Source: Paenibacillus thalictri
Lineage (GTDB): Bacteria > Bacillota > Bacilli > Paenibacillales > NBRC-103111
Length of the DNA: 64,000 bases
NCBI RefSeq assembly: GCF_004307995.1
Contig: NZ_SIRE01000003.1
Location: 434,001-498,000, forward strand
Reading direction: 5' to 3'
This document shows, in pieces, positions 52,849-61,833 of this stretch. The translations under genes were made by a program, and so were the position numbers. A model generated the notes under the pieces. It ran no database searches. It was given only the letters and a program-made list of their open reading frames with translations, and was not told the DNA's origin. Positions within the stretch are counted from its first letter, which is position 1, and each line of letters begins with the position of its first letter.

Positions 52849-54699
52849 ATGAAATTCGTTCTCAACAAATCCGCTGTCATCGCAGCGGGTAATGTGCTGG
52901 TTGTGCTTATATGCTTATTCCTGTTCGCTTCAGGTGTTCTGGGCGTATTAAGCCATGCGGTATACGATTTTAACATGAAAAATTCGATGTCCCATGAGCC
53001 GCATGAGGATATTGTCGTTGTTGGAATCGATACGGAATCGATCAAGACCGTAGGACCGTATCCGTGGGACCGCAAAGTGTATGCCAAGCTGATCGATCTC
53101 CTGGAAAAAGCGGGAGCGAAGGTTATCGCCTTTGATATCGAGCTTTATACGGAGAGCAATAATCCGGACAGCGACAAGGCGTTGGCGCAGGAACTGAGCA
53201 AATACAAAAACATTATCGTTCCTTCACATGCCGATTTGGAAGGTCAAATATCCCGTTCCACCGTGGTGAAAAAAGGCGAGCTTATCATGGCCGAGAAAGT
53301 GGTGCAGCCGATCCCGATATTTGCCAGCTCCGTGCAAAAGGCGCATATCAACGCGGCTTTCGACGATGACGGCGTAGTGCGCAACAACTGGCTGCAAATC
53401 AATTCGCCTGATGGCATCTTTCCTTCCATGGGTTTTAAAGCCGCAGAGATGGCGGGGACCAACGTGCAGCCGTATCTTAATCTGCCGACGCTTCCCAATC
53501 ATCCCAAGTCGGAGATTGCAATCAAGTGGGATGCGGGAGAATACGACTTCGAAACGATTCCATTTGCGAAGGTGCTGAATGGCGGAGTTCCGGCCAGCAT
53601 TTTCAAAGACCGCATCGTATTTGTCGGTTATACGGCGCCCGGCTCCGATGAAGGCATCACGCCGATCGAAAAACATATTCATATGGTGTACGCGCATGCG
53701 AATATCGCCAACCAGATTTTAAAGGGCACAAAAGTTACATTTGCAAACAGCTGGATTCCGATCCTGCTCGCTGCTCTCGCCATTGCGGTTATCGGACTTT
53801 TGACCTGGAGACTTAAAGCGATTATGGGTGTGCTGCTCGTTCTTGTAGCTGTGATTGCTTTGTTTGCCGTACAGTTTTTCGTATTCAAATCTTCATCCGT
53901 ATTTGTCGATGTGGTAGGCGTCATCATCAGCGGTCTTGTAGCGTACGTGGGCAACATTGCGATGAAAACTTACTTTGAAACGAAACAGAAAAACTATATT
54001 ACGAAACAATTCGGCCGTTATATTTCTCCCGATCTGGTTAAGGAAATCGCTAGCAGCGACAAAGAGATTCAGCTGGGCGGCATCAGCAAGGAGCTGACCG
54101 TGTTGTTTTTGGACGTGAGGGGTTTTACGCCGTTGTCCGAGAAGTTGAATCCGGAAGAAGTGGTCGGATTCTTGAACATGATGTTCGACTTAATTACGGA
54201 GCGGGCGCTCGTAAACCACGGGACCATCGATAAATTTATCGGCGACGCGGCTATGATTTTGTACAATGCGCCGCTTGACGTGCCAAATCATCCTTATTAC
54301 GCGGTAAAGACTGCGTATGACATTCAGAAGGGGATGGAGAAGGTTCGTGCCGACGTCCTGGAAAAATACGGCGTTACGATAGCCGTCGGAATCGGGATTA
54401 ACACGGGCAATGTGGTCGTGGGCAACATCGGGTCTTATTTGCGGGTCGATTATACAGCGATTGGAGATAACGTGAATACCGCGGCCAGAATCGAGTCCAA
54501 CACAAGCCCGAACCAAGTGTTGGTATCGGAAGTGACCTATGAACTGACGAAAGAATATTTTGAGTATAACTATGCCGGCGAGAAACTGATGAAAGGGAAA
54601 AGCGTGCCGCTGAAGTTATTTGAGGTGCTTGGCGTCAAAGGCGCCCCGGCCGATGCTGCGGAACGCGGAGACGCGCAAACTCCCGGCAGGGCATCCTAA
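52849..54699 (+). CDS. CHASE2-sensor class III adenylate/guanylate cyclase
   Basis: 616 residues. One membrane helix (8-35), an extracellular CHASE2 domain from about 45 to 290 (IVVVGIDTESIKTVGPYPWDRKVYAKLIDLL, AKVIAFDI, FKDRIVFVGYTAPGSDE), three more helices (about 298-375), then a class III catalytic domain: LFLDVRGFTPLSEKLNPEEV (metal Asp), TIDKFIGDAAMILYN (Lys for adenine, second metal Asp), DYTAIGDNVNTAARIESN (Arg/Asn of transition state). The metal and transition-state residues are all present, so it should be active; Lys and the Thr/Asp-type site favour ATP. GGGGGC-type site precedes the ATG. FecR- and NHL-proteins follow at 231 and 21 bases. Confidence 0.9.
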   Translation: MKFVLNKSAVIAAGNVLVVLICLFLFASGVLGVLSHAVYDFNMKNSMSHEPHEDIVVVGIDTESIKTVGPYPWDRKVYAKLIDLLEKAGAKVIAFDIELYTESNNPDSDKALAQELSKYKNIIVPSHADLEGQISRSTVVKKGELIMAEKVVQPIPIFASSVQKAHINAAFDDDGVVRNNWLQINSPDGIFPSMGFKAAEMAGTNVQPYLNLPTLPNHPKSEIAIKWDAGEYDFETIPFAKVLNGGVPASIFKDRIVFVGYTAPGSDEGITPIEKHIHMVYAHANIANQILKGTKVTFANSWIPILLAALAIAVIGLLTWRLKAIMGVLLVLVAVIALFAVQFFVFKSSSVFVDVVGVIISGLVAYVGNIAMKTYFETKQKNYITKQFGRYISPDLVKEIASSDKEIQLGGISKELTVLFLDVRGFTPLSEKLNPEEVVGFLNMMFDLITERALVNHGTIDKFIGDAAMILYNAPLDVPNHPYYAVKTAYDIQKGMEKVRADVLEKYGVTIAVGIGINTGNVVVGNIGSYLRVDYTAIGDNVNTAARIESNTSPNQVLVSEVTYELTKEYFEYNYAGEKLMKGKSVPLKLFEVLGVKGAPADAAERGDAQTPGRAS

Positions 54700-54704
54700 T
54701 GCAT

Positions 54705-54743
54705 TACCCTTCTTTTGCGAGCTGCGAAAGAAGGGGTTTTTTT
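54705..54743 (+). terminator. terminator after cyclase gene
   Basis: ACCCTTCTTT pairs with AAAGAAGGGG with one G.T pair; GC arms extend it; followed by seven T. It can reduce read-through into the FecR gene, which probably has its own promoter in the remaining 190 bases. Confidence 0.82.
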
Positions 54744-54930
54744 GTGAAAAAAGTCGTATAACCTATAAAAATATGAATTTCTGCGGAAACAATTATTGTC
54801 AATTGGAATCTAGCACCTTAAAATGAGAATAGTACCTATTGGGGAGGATTTTTGCCGCTTTCAATTGCTTCCTATGACACTCGACAACGTACGGATAGGT
54901 CAATTGATAGAATACGAGAGGAGATTTTCA

Positions 54931-57306
54931 GTGGAGAACATAACGGAATACCGAATGAAAAGCAAGGCCTTTATGTCATTACTTATTGTTTTTACGCTTG
55001 TTTTCAGTCTTTTCTCATCGATCGCCGCCAAGCCGGCAGAGGCTAAAGCATCGGCCCGGGCTGCCGTTGTGGTGACAGTAAAAGGCGATGTCAGCGTGAA
55101 AAAAGCCGGAGGATCCAAGTCTTATTCCGCATACGAGGATATGAGCCTGAATCAAGGCGACTATATTTCCACAGGTTCCGGCGCAGCGGTTACTTTGCGC
55201 GTAGCGGATCGTCAGGATGAAATTACAGTCGGCGAGAACTCCGAATTCTACATATCCGACTTGGCCGAACAAGGCGGCGGAACGGTTTCCAAGTTCAAGA
55301 TGTGGGCAGGTTCGGCCTGGACCAAAGTAAAAAGCCTTGTCAGCTCCGACGATGAATTTGAGATGGAGACGCCTACCGCGGTCATGGGTGTGCGCGGCAC
55401 ACAGCTTGGGGTTAACATCAATCCCGAGACAGGCGGTTCATCTACGCTGGTCGGTTCGGGGATTGTCACCGCTACGACAACGACAAATCAAGCGGCCCCG
55501 GACGGTCAATCGACACAAACAAGCCAAGATGTAACCGTCTATCCGACACAACAATTCAGCATGGGTTCCCGCGACGAGGTGACCGACCTTCGGGCATCGG
55601 TCAATACGGTGGATGTTAACAACTTTGTTCAAAATGCGCCGCCTGACATCGTTAATTCGTTTATTCAAGGCGCTTCCGATATGCAAGCTGAAAATAATCA
55701 AATTATGAACAACTTAAGCGCCAATGCTCAAAACGGAACAACTCCGCCCGGCAACACGACTTTAAATTTGAGCGATCCAAACGCTTTGAGCCAGTTCTCT
55801 GGCAATATTAACGGTCTTATCCCGAACTTTGCACAGTCTGCGGTGAATTCCGGGGCTGCATCCCAGTCTACAATTGATCAATTAAACAGCACTCTTCCCC
55901 CGGGCCAGCAAGTTGATCTGAATAATGTAACGCCTCTTGATCCGAATGCGGGTGTTGATCCGGCCGTTGCGCAAATCGTTCAGGAACAACAGGCCAATAA
56001 GGCTGCGGCAGCTGAGCGGACAGGGCAAGAGCAGCAGCAGGTAACGGCTGCCCAGCAGAACATGCCTAACCTTGTGAGTCAGGTGACGGAGCAGCGTCAG
56101 CAAGTGCAGGCGGCTAACGAGCAAGCGAAGGCGCAAGCGACACAACAAGCGCAGCAGAACGCACAGCAGCAATCGCAGCAGACAACGCCGAATAATCCGA
56201 CAACCACGCCGTCGACACCACCAACAACAACTCCATCGACGACGACGTCTAATTCGGGGAACTCTTCGTCCGGTTCCAGCACGATCTTTGTTCCGGTTCC
56301 AACCGTCACAAGTCCTTCAACCGTTGTTACGGTAGGCAATCCGGTTGTTATCAAGGCCAAAGCGGCGAATATTTACACGATCAAAGTGTTCAACGGATCG
56401 GACGAATTAGGTTCTGCACAAGGTGCAGGAGATACGGAGTCCAATATCACTTTGAGGAATCTTCCTGAGGGCACGTACAATCTGACTGTTCGTTCATTCC
56501 TCGGGGCTTATACAAGCACTAACGTTGCTTTGCCGGCCATTACCGTAGTTGAACCGGGTTCCGTTCAGGTGGTTTATCCGACAAGTAATGTGACGACGTC
56601 CAGCCCTTATGTGACGGCAAGAGCTTCCAAAAGCGACTCGTTAATCAAAGTATTTAACGGTGAAACGCTTGTAGGTTCCGCAACCGGAATCGCAAATCAA
56701 GATGTTACCGTTCCGCTGGCGTTGGCTGCAGGTAGCAGCTATTCCAATCTTTATGTAGCGGTCGAGAAATCCGGTATTCAAAGCGAGAGAAGCAAAATTA
56801 ACGTTACGATCACGGTCACAAGCACGGGCGGCACCGCTAAACTTACAGTGGAGCCTGGCACATATGCAAACGGCACGGCCAAAGCAGTTCTGTCGCTGGA
56901 AAACTTCCCGCAAACAAACGAGTTTTACGCTTTGGAAGTGCATTTGACATATGCGCCTTCCAAATTGAAATATTCCGGTCCCGAGACGCTGATTAAGGAC
57001 AATAGCACTATTTTCGGCGCTCAAGCGCAAAGCGCCGAAACCTTAAAAGAATATACCGGAACTACGTCGAACTCAGAGTTGATTTATGCGGCATCCAACT
57101 ACGATTTGGCGAATGTATCGTCGAACATAACTGTGGACGGCAAAAAGACGCTGGTTACGATCCCGCTCACCGTCGGAACGGGTGCGGCAGCGGATACGAC
57201 TGTGCCTATCACCGTGGTCTATTACAAAATCGTCAATAAAAGCGGAGCTACCGTCTTGGAAGTCACTCCAAACAACTCAATAACGATAAACGTACCTGTC
57301 AAATAA
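54931..57306 (+). CDS. secreted FecR-domain protein with Ig-like and cohesin-like modules
   Basis: 791 residues from the GTG at 54931, which has AGGAG seven bases upstream; the longer ATG at 54823 lacks a site. Signal segment (FMSLLIVFTLVFSLFSSIAA), then a FecR domain at 45-175 (GDYISTGSGAAVTLRV, SAWTKVKSL, TPTAVMGVRGTQLGV), a long Asn/Gln-rich linker with QQQ-type runs (around 335-440), a Pro/Thr/Ser linker, two similar Ig-like units (KVFNGSDELGSA and KVFNGETLVGSA), and a C-terminal cohesin-like region (KLTVEPGTYANG...HLTYAPSKLKYSG). No sigma factor is adjacent, so this is not a classical FecR anti-sigma; the domain is used extracellularly. Confidence 0.88.
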   Translation: MENITEYRMKSKAFMSLLIVFTLVFSLFSSIAAKPAEAKASARAAVVVTVKGDVSVKKAGGSKSYSAYEDMSLNQGDYISTGSGAAVTLRVADRQDEITVGENSEFYISDLAEQGGGTVSKFKMWAGSAWTKVKSLVSSDDEFEMETPTAVMGVRGTQLGVNINPETGGSSTLVGSGIVTATTTTNQAAPDGQSTQTSQDVTVYPTQQFSMGSRDEVTDLRASVNTVDVNNFVQNAPPDIVNSFIQGASDMQAENNQIMNNLSANAQNGTTPPGNTTLNLSDPNALSQFSGNINGLIPNFAQSAVNSGAASQSTIDQLNSTLPPGQQVDLNNVTPLDPNAGVDPAVAQIVQEQQANKAAAAERTGQEQQQVTAAQQNMPNLVSQVTEQRQQVQAANEQAKAQATQQAQQNAQQQSQQTTPNNPTTTPSTPPTTTPSTTTSNSGNSSSGSSTIFVPVPTVTSPSTVVTVGNPVVIKAKAANIYTIKVFNGSDELGSAQGAGDTESNITLRNLPEGTYNLTVRSFLGAYTSTNVALPAITVVEPGSVQVVYPTSNVTTSSPYVTARASKSDSLIKVFNGETLVGSATGIANQDVTVPLALAAGSSYSNLYVAVEKSGIQSERSKINVTITVTSTGGTAKLTVEPGTYANGTAKAVLSLENFPQTNEFYALEVHLTYAPSKLKYSGPETLIKDNSTIFGAQAQSAETLKEYTGTTSNSELIYAASNYDLANVSSNITVDGKKTLVTIPLTVGTGAAADTTVPITVVYYKIVNKSGATVLEVTPNNSITINVPVK

Positions 57307-57327
57307 TCCATTTGTAAGGAGAACTAT

Positions 57328-58923
57328 ATGAGAAAAGTAGGTAAACTGCTTGCTGCGTCTGTACTTTCCGCCGCGTTGCTTGGCGGCAACGGCGCTTGGG
57401 CCGCTTCGCTCAGCAAAGACGGTGTCGCGGGCAGCGACGACCAGATTTTAACCAACGTATCAACTTATGCGGGTACAGGCGATTTCGGCAGTTATAATGC
57501 CGAGCGCCTGGGCTCCTCTTTCCGCGGAGTATTTGGTCTCCTTGCGGCAAAAGACGGTTCCATGATCGCAACCGATCAGAAAAATCACCTGCTCCGTCAA
57601 GTAGCCGGAGCCAAGGTGAACACATTTGCAGGGATTATTTTGCAGAAGGACGTTAAGGGGTTTCCCGTTGGCGCCAGAATTGACGGGAAAGCGGACAGCT
57701 CGTTGTTTCAAGAACCGGCCGGCATAGCGGCGGATGCTCAGGGCAACATCTACGTCGCGGATTCCGCGAACAATGCCATTCGTAAAATCGATACGCAGGG
57801 ACAGGTTACCACTCTAGCCGGCAACGGCGTGTTGGGTAGTATGGACGGAGTAGGCGAGAAGGCCGGATTTTATAATCCCGAGGATGTTGCGGTAGCGGCG
57901 GACGGTACGATTTATGTAGCCGACTCGCTGAACCACTTGATTCGCAGCATCAGCCCGGCAGGGGCAGTGACCACATTAACCGGCGCTTCGACGCGTGCGG
58001 TTGAAGTGGCTCCGGGCCAGTATACGATGGCCGGCGATTACAAAGACGGAGATATCAAGACGGCGTTGTTTAACGAACCGACAGGCCTTGCTCTTGACGC
58101 CAAGGGCAATCTGTACGTCAGCGATTCGGGCAACCAAAGAATCCGTTATATCGATTTTGCCGCAGGGAAAGTAACGACGGTTGCCGGCGCCGCCGTATCG
58201 GGGGACAACTCTTTATACGGTAAAAACGCCTTGTATGCGCCCGGTGACTTTGCGGACGGAGACGCTTTGAAGTCATTGTTTAATTATCCGATGGGGATCG
58301 CTGTAACCGATGAAGGCGGCCTTGTCATTGCCGACAGCCTCAATCATTCCGTACGTTATTTGCTTGGCGGCAAAGTTACGACGCTGGCTGGAGATGCCGC
58401 CCAAAAATCCGGAGAGCTTGACGGTGCCGACCGTTCCGCGGAATTTAACAGACCTACGGATGTTGCGGTAGCGACGGACGGCAGTATTTTTGTAGCGGAT
58501 TCGTTTAATAACAAGATTCGGAAGATTGATCTTTACCATCTGCCGGCCAACTTGCCGCAAAACGACAATGTAAAAGTAGTCAACGGATCGATTCTGATTC
58601 AATTCGATGTCCAACCTGAAATTGCCAACGGGCGGACCATGGTGCCTGTAAGAGCGATTACCGAAGCGTTGGGTTATACGGTTTCGTTCCGCGATAGCGA
58701 TCGCAGCGTGCAATTGACGAAAGGCAACGTAACCATCGAGTTGTATATCGACAAAACAGGCATCAAACGGGTTGAAAAAGGCAAACCGGAGGTCGCCAAA
58801 GAAACCGATGTTGCTCCTTACATTAAAGAGGACAGCACTTTCGTGCCTATTCGTTTCTTTGCTGAAGAAATCGGATTAAATGTGCAATGGAATAATGCGA
58901 CAAGAACGGCCATTATTCGATAA
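57328..58923 (+). CDS. secreted NHL-repeat protein with copper-amine-oxidase-N domain
   Basis: 531 residues, signal peptide (VGKLLAASVLSAALLGGNGAWA), then four or five NHL/beta-propeller blades (repeats such as FQEPAGIAADAQGNIYVADSANNAIRKI, NPEDVAVAADGTIYVADSLNHLIRSI, NEPTGLALDAKGNLYVSDSGNQRIRYI and RPTDVAVATDGSIFVADSFNNKIRKI), and a C-terminal copper amine oxidase-like N-terminal domain (QPEIANGRTMVPVRAITEALGY ... FVPIRFFAEEIG), a wall-binding module in Firmicutes. Starts 21 bases after the FecR gene; same operon. A beta propeller with a wall anchor suggests ligand or glycan binding. Confidence 0.9.
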   Translation: MRKVGKLLAASVLSAALLGGNGAWAASLSKDGVAGSDDQILTNVSTYAGTGDFGSYNAERLGSSFRGVFGLLAAKDGSMIATDQKNHLLRQVAGAKVNTFAGIILQKDVKGFPVGARIDGKADSSLFQEPAGIAADAQGNIYVADSANNAIRKIDTQGQVTTLAGNGVLGSMDGVGEKAGFYNPEDVAVAADGTIYVADSLNHLIRSISPAGAVTTLTGASTRAVEVAPGQYTMAGDYKDGDIKTALFNEPTGLALDAKGNLYVSDSGNQRIRYIDFAAGKVTTVAGAAVSGDNSLYGKNALYAPGDFADGDALKSLFNYPMGIAVTDEGGLVIADSLNHSVRYLLGGKVTTLAGDAAQKSGELDGADRSAEFNRPTDVAVATDGSIFVADSFNNKIRKIDLYHLPANLPQNDNVKVVNGSILIQFDVQPEIANGRTMVPVRAITEALGYTVSFRDSDRSVQLTKGNVTIELYIDKTGIKRVEKGKPEVAKETDVAPYIKEDSTFVPIRFFAEEIGLNVQWNNATRTAIIR

Positions 58924-58953
58924 TCGGCGGAAATTAAATACGTCATGCGACAG

Positions 58954-59006
58954 AAAAAGACTTATTTTGTGGAAGGGCCGCGGGCAACTTCACAGAATAA
59001 GTCTTT
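58954..59006 (+). terminator. terminator after NHL gene
   Basis: AAAAAGACTTATT and AATAAGTCTTTT arms with the inner GTG/CAC pair, loop about 20 bases, closing the FecR-NHL operon. Confidence 0.82.
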
Positions 59007-59116
59007 TCGTTTAAGATAGAAGAAAAAGTGCTGCTGCATAGGCACAATGGTCCGTGCGGGAAAACGGACAACTGCAAAAGGAACCAATTTGCAGGAATGG
59101 ATAGGAGGAAAAAGCT

Positions 59117-59845
59117 GTGTCTGAGTTGCAGCGTTTGGAAGCGCGCATTCGGGAGCTGGAGATTAGAAACCGGGAGCTAACCTTATTGCTTGAATCGACA
59201 AGCGAGCTTACGACAGCAACAATGTCCGACCATCCGGTCACAATAAGCGTGATTCATTCCCTTGTGCTTGCCTTGGATTCCCGTGACCCTTATACTGCAG
59301 GTCATTCCTCAAGGGTTGCGCTTTATTCGTTATGGATCGCCAGAAAACTTGGCGTGGAAGCGGAGGAGTGCAGACATTTTCACCGATCGGCGTTGATGCA
59401 CGACATCGGCAAGATCGGAGTGCCCGATCGAATTTTATTAAAAGCGAACAGTCTGGACGATGAAGAATTTGCCGTAATGGCTTCGCACACTACGATCGGC
59501 GCTCGTATTTTATCGAAAATGGAACCAAGGGAACGAATGATTCAAGCCACTGAAGTGGCTAAATACCATCATGAAAAAATGGACGGCTCCGGTTATCCGA
59601 ATGGTCTTTCCGGTGAGGACATCCCGTTTTATGCGCGAATTGTCGCCGTGGCCGACGCTTTTGACGCAATGACAACCGACCGGCCTTACGCCAAGGGCCG
59701 CAGCTTCCGCGAAGGCGTAGCGGAATTGATCCGCTGCAAGGGAAGCCATTTTGACCCTCATGTTGTCGAAGCATTCGAAAGTGTGATGGAGGAAAAGCAT
59801 TACTTAAATGACAGAGAGACGTTGTACAGCAAAATCATAGAGTAA
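59117..59845 (+). CDS. HD-GYP phosphodiesterase
   Basis: 242 residues, soluble. A 40-residue coiled-coil start (LQRLEARIRELEIRNRELTLLLES), then the intact HD-GYP domain: ALDSRDPYTAGHSSRV, ALMHDIGKIGVPDRIL, AKYHHEKMDGSGYPNGLSGEDIP and ADAFDAMTTDRPYAKG. All metal ligands are present, unlike the protein at 25782. Predicted to degrade cyclic di-GMP. GTG start with AGGAGG upstream. It has no sensor domain, so input is by partner or expression. Confidence 0.93.
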   Translation: MSELQRLEARIRELEIRNRELTLLLESTSELTTATMSDHPVTISVIHSLVLALDSRDPYTAGHSSRVALYSLWIARKLGVEAEECRHFHRSALMHDIGKIGVPDRILLKANSLDDEEFAVMASHTTIGARILSKMEPRERMIQATEVAKYHHEKMDGSGYPNGLSGEDIPFYARIVAVADAFDAMTTDRPYAKGRSFREGVAELIRCKGSHFDPHVVEAFESVMEEKHYLNDRETLYSKIIE

Positions 59846-59852
59846 CGTTCGC

Positions 59853-59880
59853 AAGCGCTCCGTTCAACGGGCGCTTTTTC
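59853..59880 (+). terminator. terminator after HD-GYP gene
   Basis: AAGCGC and GCGCTTTTT arms around a CCGTTCAACG-containing loop. Confidence 0.78.
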
Positions 59881-60021
59881 TATGCGGAAAAACCGCCGCT
59901 CAGTTGAAGACTCGGGACAGCGGCTAGTTCCCGCTTAAGCGATATTCAAGGGGTGATTTTTACCTATTTATATTTTAAGGGAAAATGCCGATAAACGAGG
60001 TGAAAGCGAAGGAAGGGATCG

Positions 60022-61437
60022 ATGATGAGAGAGAAAAATCACGAAGAGCAGCTGAAGGATTTTTTCAGCCAGCATCCAGTCGATAATCCGCAGTACTTAA
60101 AACGATATGTAAAGCAGCATCCTAACAATAAGATGGCCTGGTATTTGCTGGGTAGAGAATATGCCGCGCAAGGGAAGCAAGGAAAGGCGTTGTATTGCTT
60201 TACCCAGGCGGGGGAAGTGTATGAAGCGTTCGAAGAGCAAGCTGCGCCGGTAATCCCGGAGATGGAGGCGGACGCAAGCGCAAGCGGTGCTGCTACGCGA
60301 AAAAGATGGGGGCCGTTGTTCTGGTTCAGAGCGCTGGTTGCGGCTGTCGCCGCTGTGCTGCTGCTGCTTTATATTCCGCCTGCGCCTACTCCTGCAGACA
60401 GCGGAAACGATGCGCAGATCAAGACCAGTCCGCCGCCCGCTCAATTGAAGGAAACGAAAGTGTATTACATCGCCAAAGAAAAAACAAAAGAAAACGTCGG
60501 CGCGGCGCTTCAGGAAATTCTCGTCAAGGAGCAAATCAGCAGTTATTCGATTCTTGTACAAGGGCAGCCAACACCCGACGGCCGGTACATAGATTGGCTT
60601 AAACCGCCGACGGTGCTGCTTTCCGTAGAAGGCAAAGCCGATACGGCGCAAAAAAACATTCAATATCACGATGCCTTGAGCTGCGATTGCCAACCGACGG
60701 AGCCGCTTAAACCGCTGTCCATTCTGACGCCATGGCTGGCACAGCAGGAGCAGGAGCTGGTATTGCATTCTTCACTTCAAGCGTTCTATTCCCGTTACGG
60801 CAAGCTGCCGCAGGCTCCCGGAGAGCTGAACCGCCCTTATCCCGATAATGTGCTGCCGGGGCTGACGCCGTATATGGAGGAGCGGTTCCAACAGTCCGCC
60901 GAGTCGATGCTCGCCGAAATCGCCGGGAAGCCGGCTGAAGCCGCAGCTCTGCCGGCAGGAGCCAGCGGCGCGCCTCTGCTTACGAAACCGCTAAGCGAAC
61001 CGCTTCGCATTATTGTCGACAAAACAGCGCATAGGCTCGCGTTAGTCAGCGGGAATGTGATTATCCGCAATTATCCGGTTGGTCTCGGAGGCGACAAAAC
61101 CCCGGTTGGAGAGTATGCCATCTCGGAAAAGGTGAGAAACCCAAACGGCAAATCAAACGGGGAATTCGGGAGCCGAGGCATGACGTTGTCCGACACGCTG
61201 TACGCCATCCACGGCACAAATAAACCGTCCAGCGTCGGCAAGGACGAATCCCACGGGTGCATCCGGATGCTGCAGCAGGATGTTGAAGAATTGTTCGATA
61301 TGGCGCCGATGGGAACCAAGGTGACGATCGGCAGCGGGCTGCTGCCCGAAGGCATAGAAAGGAGCGGCAATCCGTTTCAGATGCCGCTGTTTAGCGAGGA
61401 GACGAACCCGAACAAAGTATACAAGTGGCTTGATTAA
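60022..61437 (+). CDS. L,D-transpeptidase (YkuD) with TPR-like start
   Basis: 471 residues. N-terminal 60 residues resemble a TPR/helical repeat (NPQYLKRYVKQHPNNKMAWYLLGREYAAQGKQGKALYCF). One membrane helix near 100-118 follows, then an extracellular region and a C-terminal YkuD catalytic domain with YAIHGTNKPSSVGKDESHGCIRM (His and Cys of the active site) near 387-410. Cross-links 3-3 peptidoglycan peptides or attaches proteins. ATG at 60022 or 60025 after AAGGGA. The cytoplasmic TPR ahead of the membrane helix suggests a partner inside the cell. Confidence 0.92.
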   Translation: MMREKNHEEQLKDFFSQHPVDNPQYLKRYVKQHPNNKMAWYLLGREYAAQGKQGKALYCFTQAGEVYEAFEEQAAPVIPEMEADASASGAATRKRWGPLFWFRALVAAVAAVLLLLYIPPAPTPADSGNDAQIKTSPPPAQLKETKVYYIAKEKTKENVGAALQEILVKEQISSYSILVQGQPTPDGRYIDWLKPPTVLLSVEGKADTAQKNIQYHDALSCDCQPTEPLKPLSILTPWLAQQEQELVLHSSLQAFYSRYGKLPQAPGELNRPYPDNVLPGLTPYMEERFQQSAESMLAEIAGKPAEAAALPAGASGAPLLTKPLSEPLRIIVDKTAHRLALVSGNVIIRNYPVGLGGDKTPVGEYAISEKVRNPNGKSNGEFGSRGMTLSDTLYAIHGTNKPSSVGKDESHGCIRMLQQDVEELFDMAPMGTKVTIGSGLLPEGIERSGNPFQMPLFSEETNPNKVYKWLD

Positions 61438-61442
61438 AGCTC

Positions 61443-61580
61443 TTACTTCTGAACAATAAGCAGAACGGCCATTAGCGCAACAACTACGACAAAAGCGGCG
61501 GATAAGCCGATGATCAGCTTTTTATTCGGTTCTTCTTTTGCTTTGCGATGCACGGTCGTGGGTTTGCGCTTTTGCGACAT
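61443..61580 (-). CDS. 45-residue single-pass membrane protein
   Basis: A small ORF below usual calling limits: 18 basic residues start (MSQKRKPTTVHRKAKEE), then one hydrophobic helix (KLIIGLSAAFVVVVALMAVLLIVQ). The ATG at 61580 follows AGAGGTG. The basic head and single helix point to a cytoplasm-in, membrane-inserted peptide. Convergent with the L,D-transpeptidase gene, five bases between stops. Function unknown. Confidence 0.7.
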   Translation of the reverse strand: MSQKRKPTTVHRKAKEEPNKKLIIGLSAAFVVVVALMAVLLIVQK

Positions 61581-61833
61581 GGAAGACACCTCTTGGACAT
61601 GTATTTATTGTCTTTAGTTTAACATATTGTAAAGCGATTGGGCAGAGGGGGCGATTCGCTCCCTTTTTTGCGTTGATATGAAGATGAACCGATGAAATGA
61701 GCTCCAATGTTCTTTGGTTTTACGTATATAGTTTGTTAATTGCAACGAATATGACTTTATTTTTTAACGTGAAAGGGATAAACTGTCTGGTAGAGCTTTT
61801 TTTACAGAACGGATAGGGGAGTGGGACAAACGT

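Noticed and set aside
54823..54930. Upstream ATG start for the FecR protein
   Set aside because: It would put 36 unusual residues ahead of the signal peptide and lacks a ribosome binding site; the GTG at 54931 has AGGAG.
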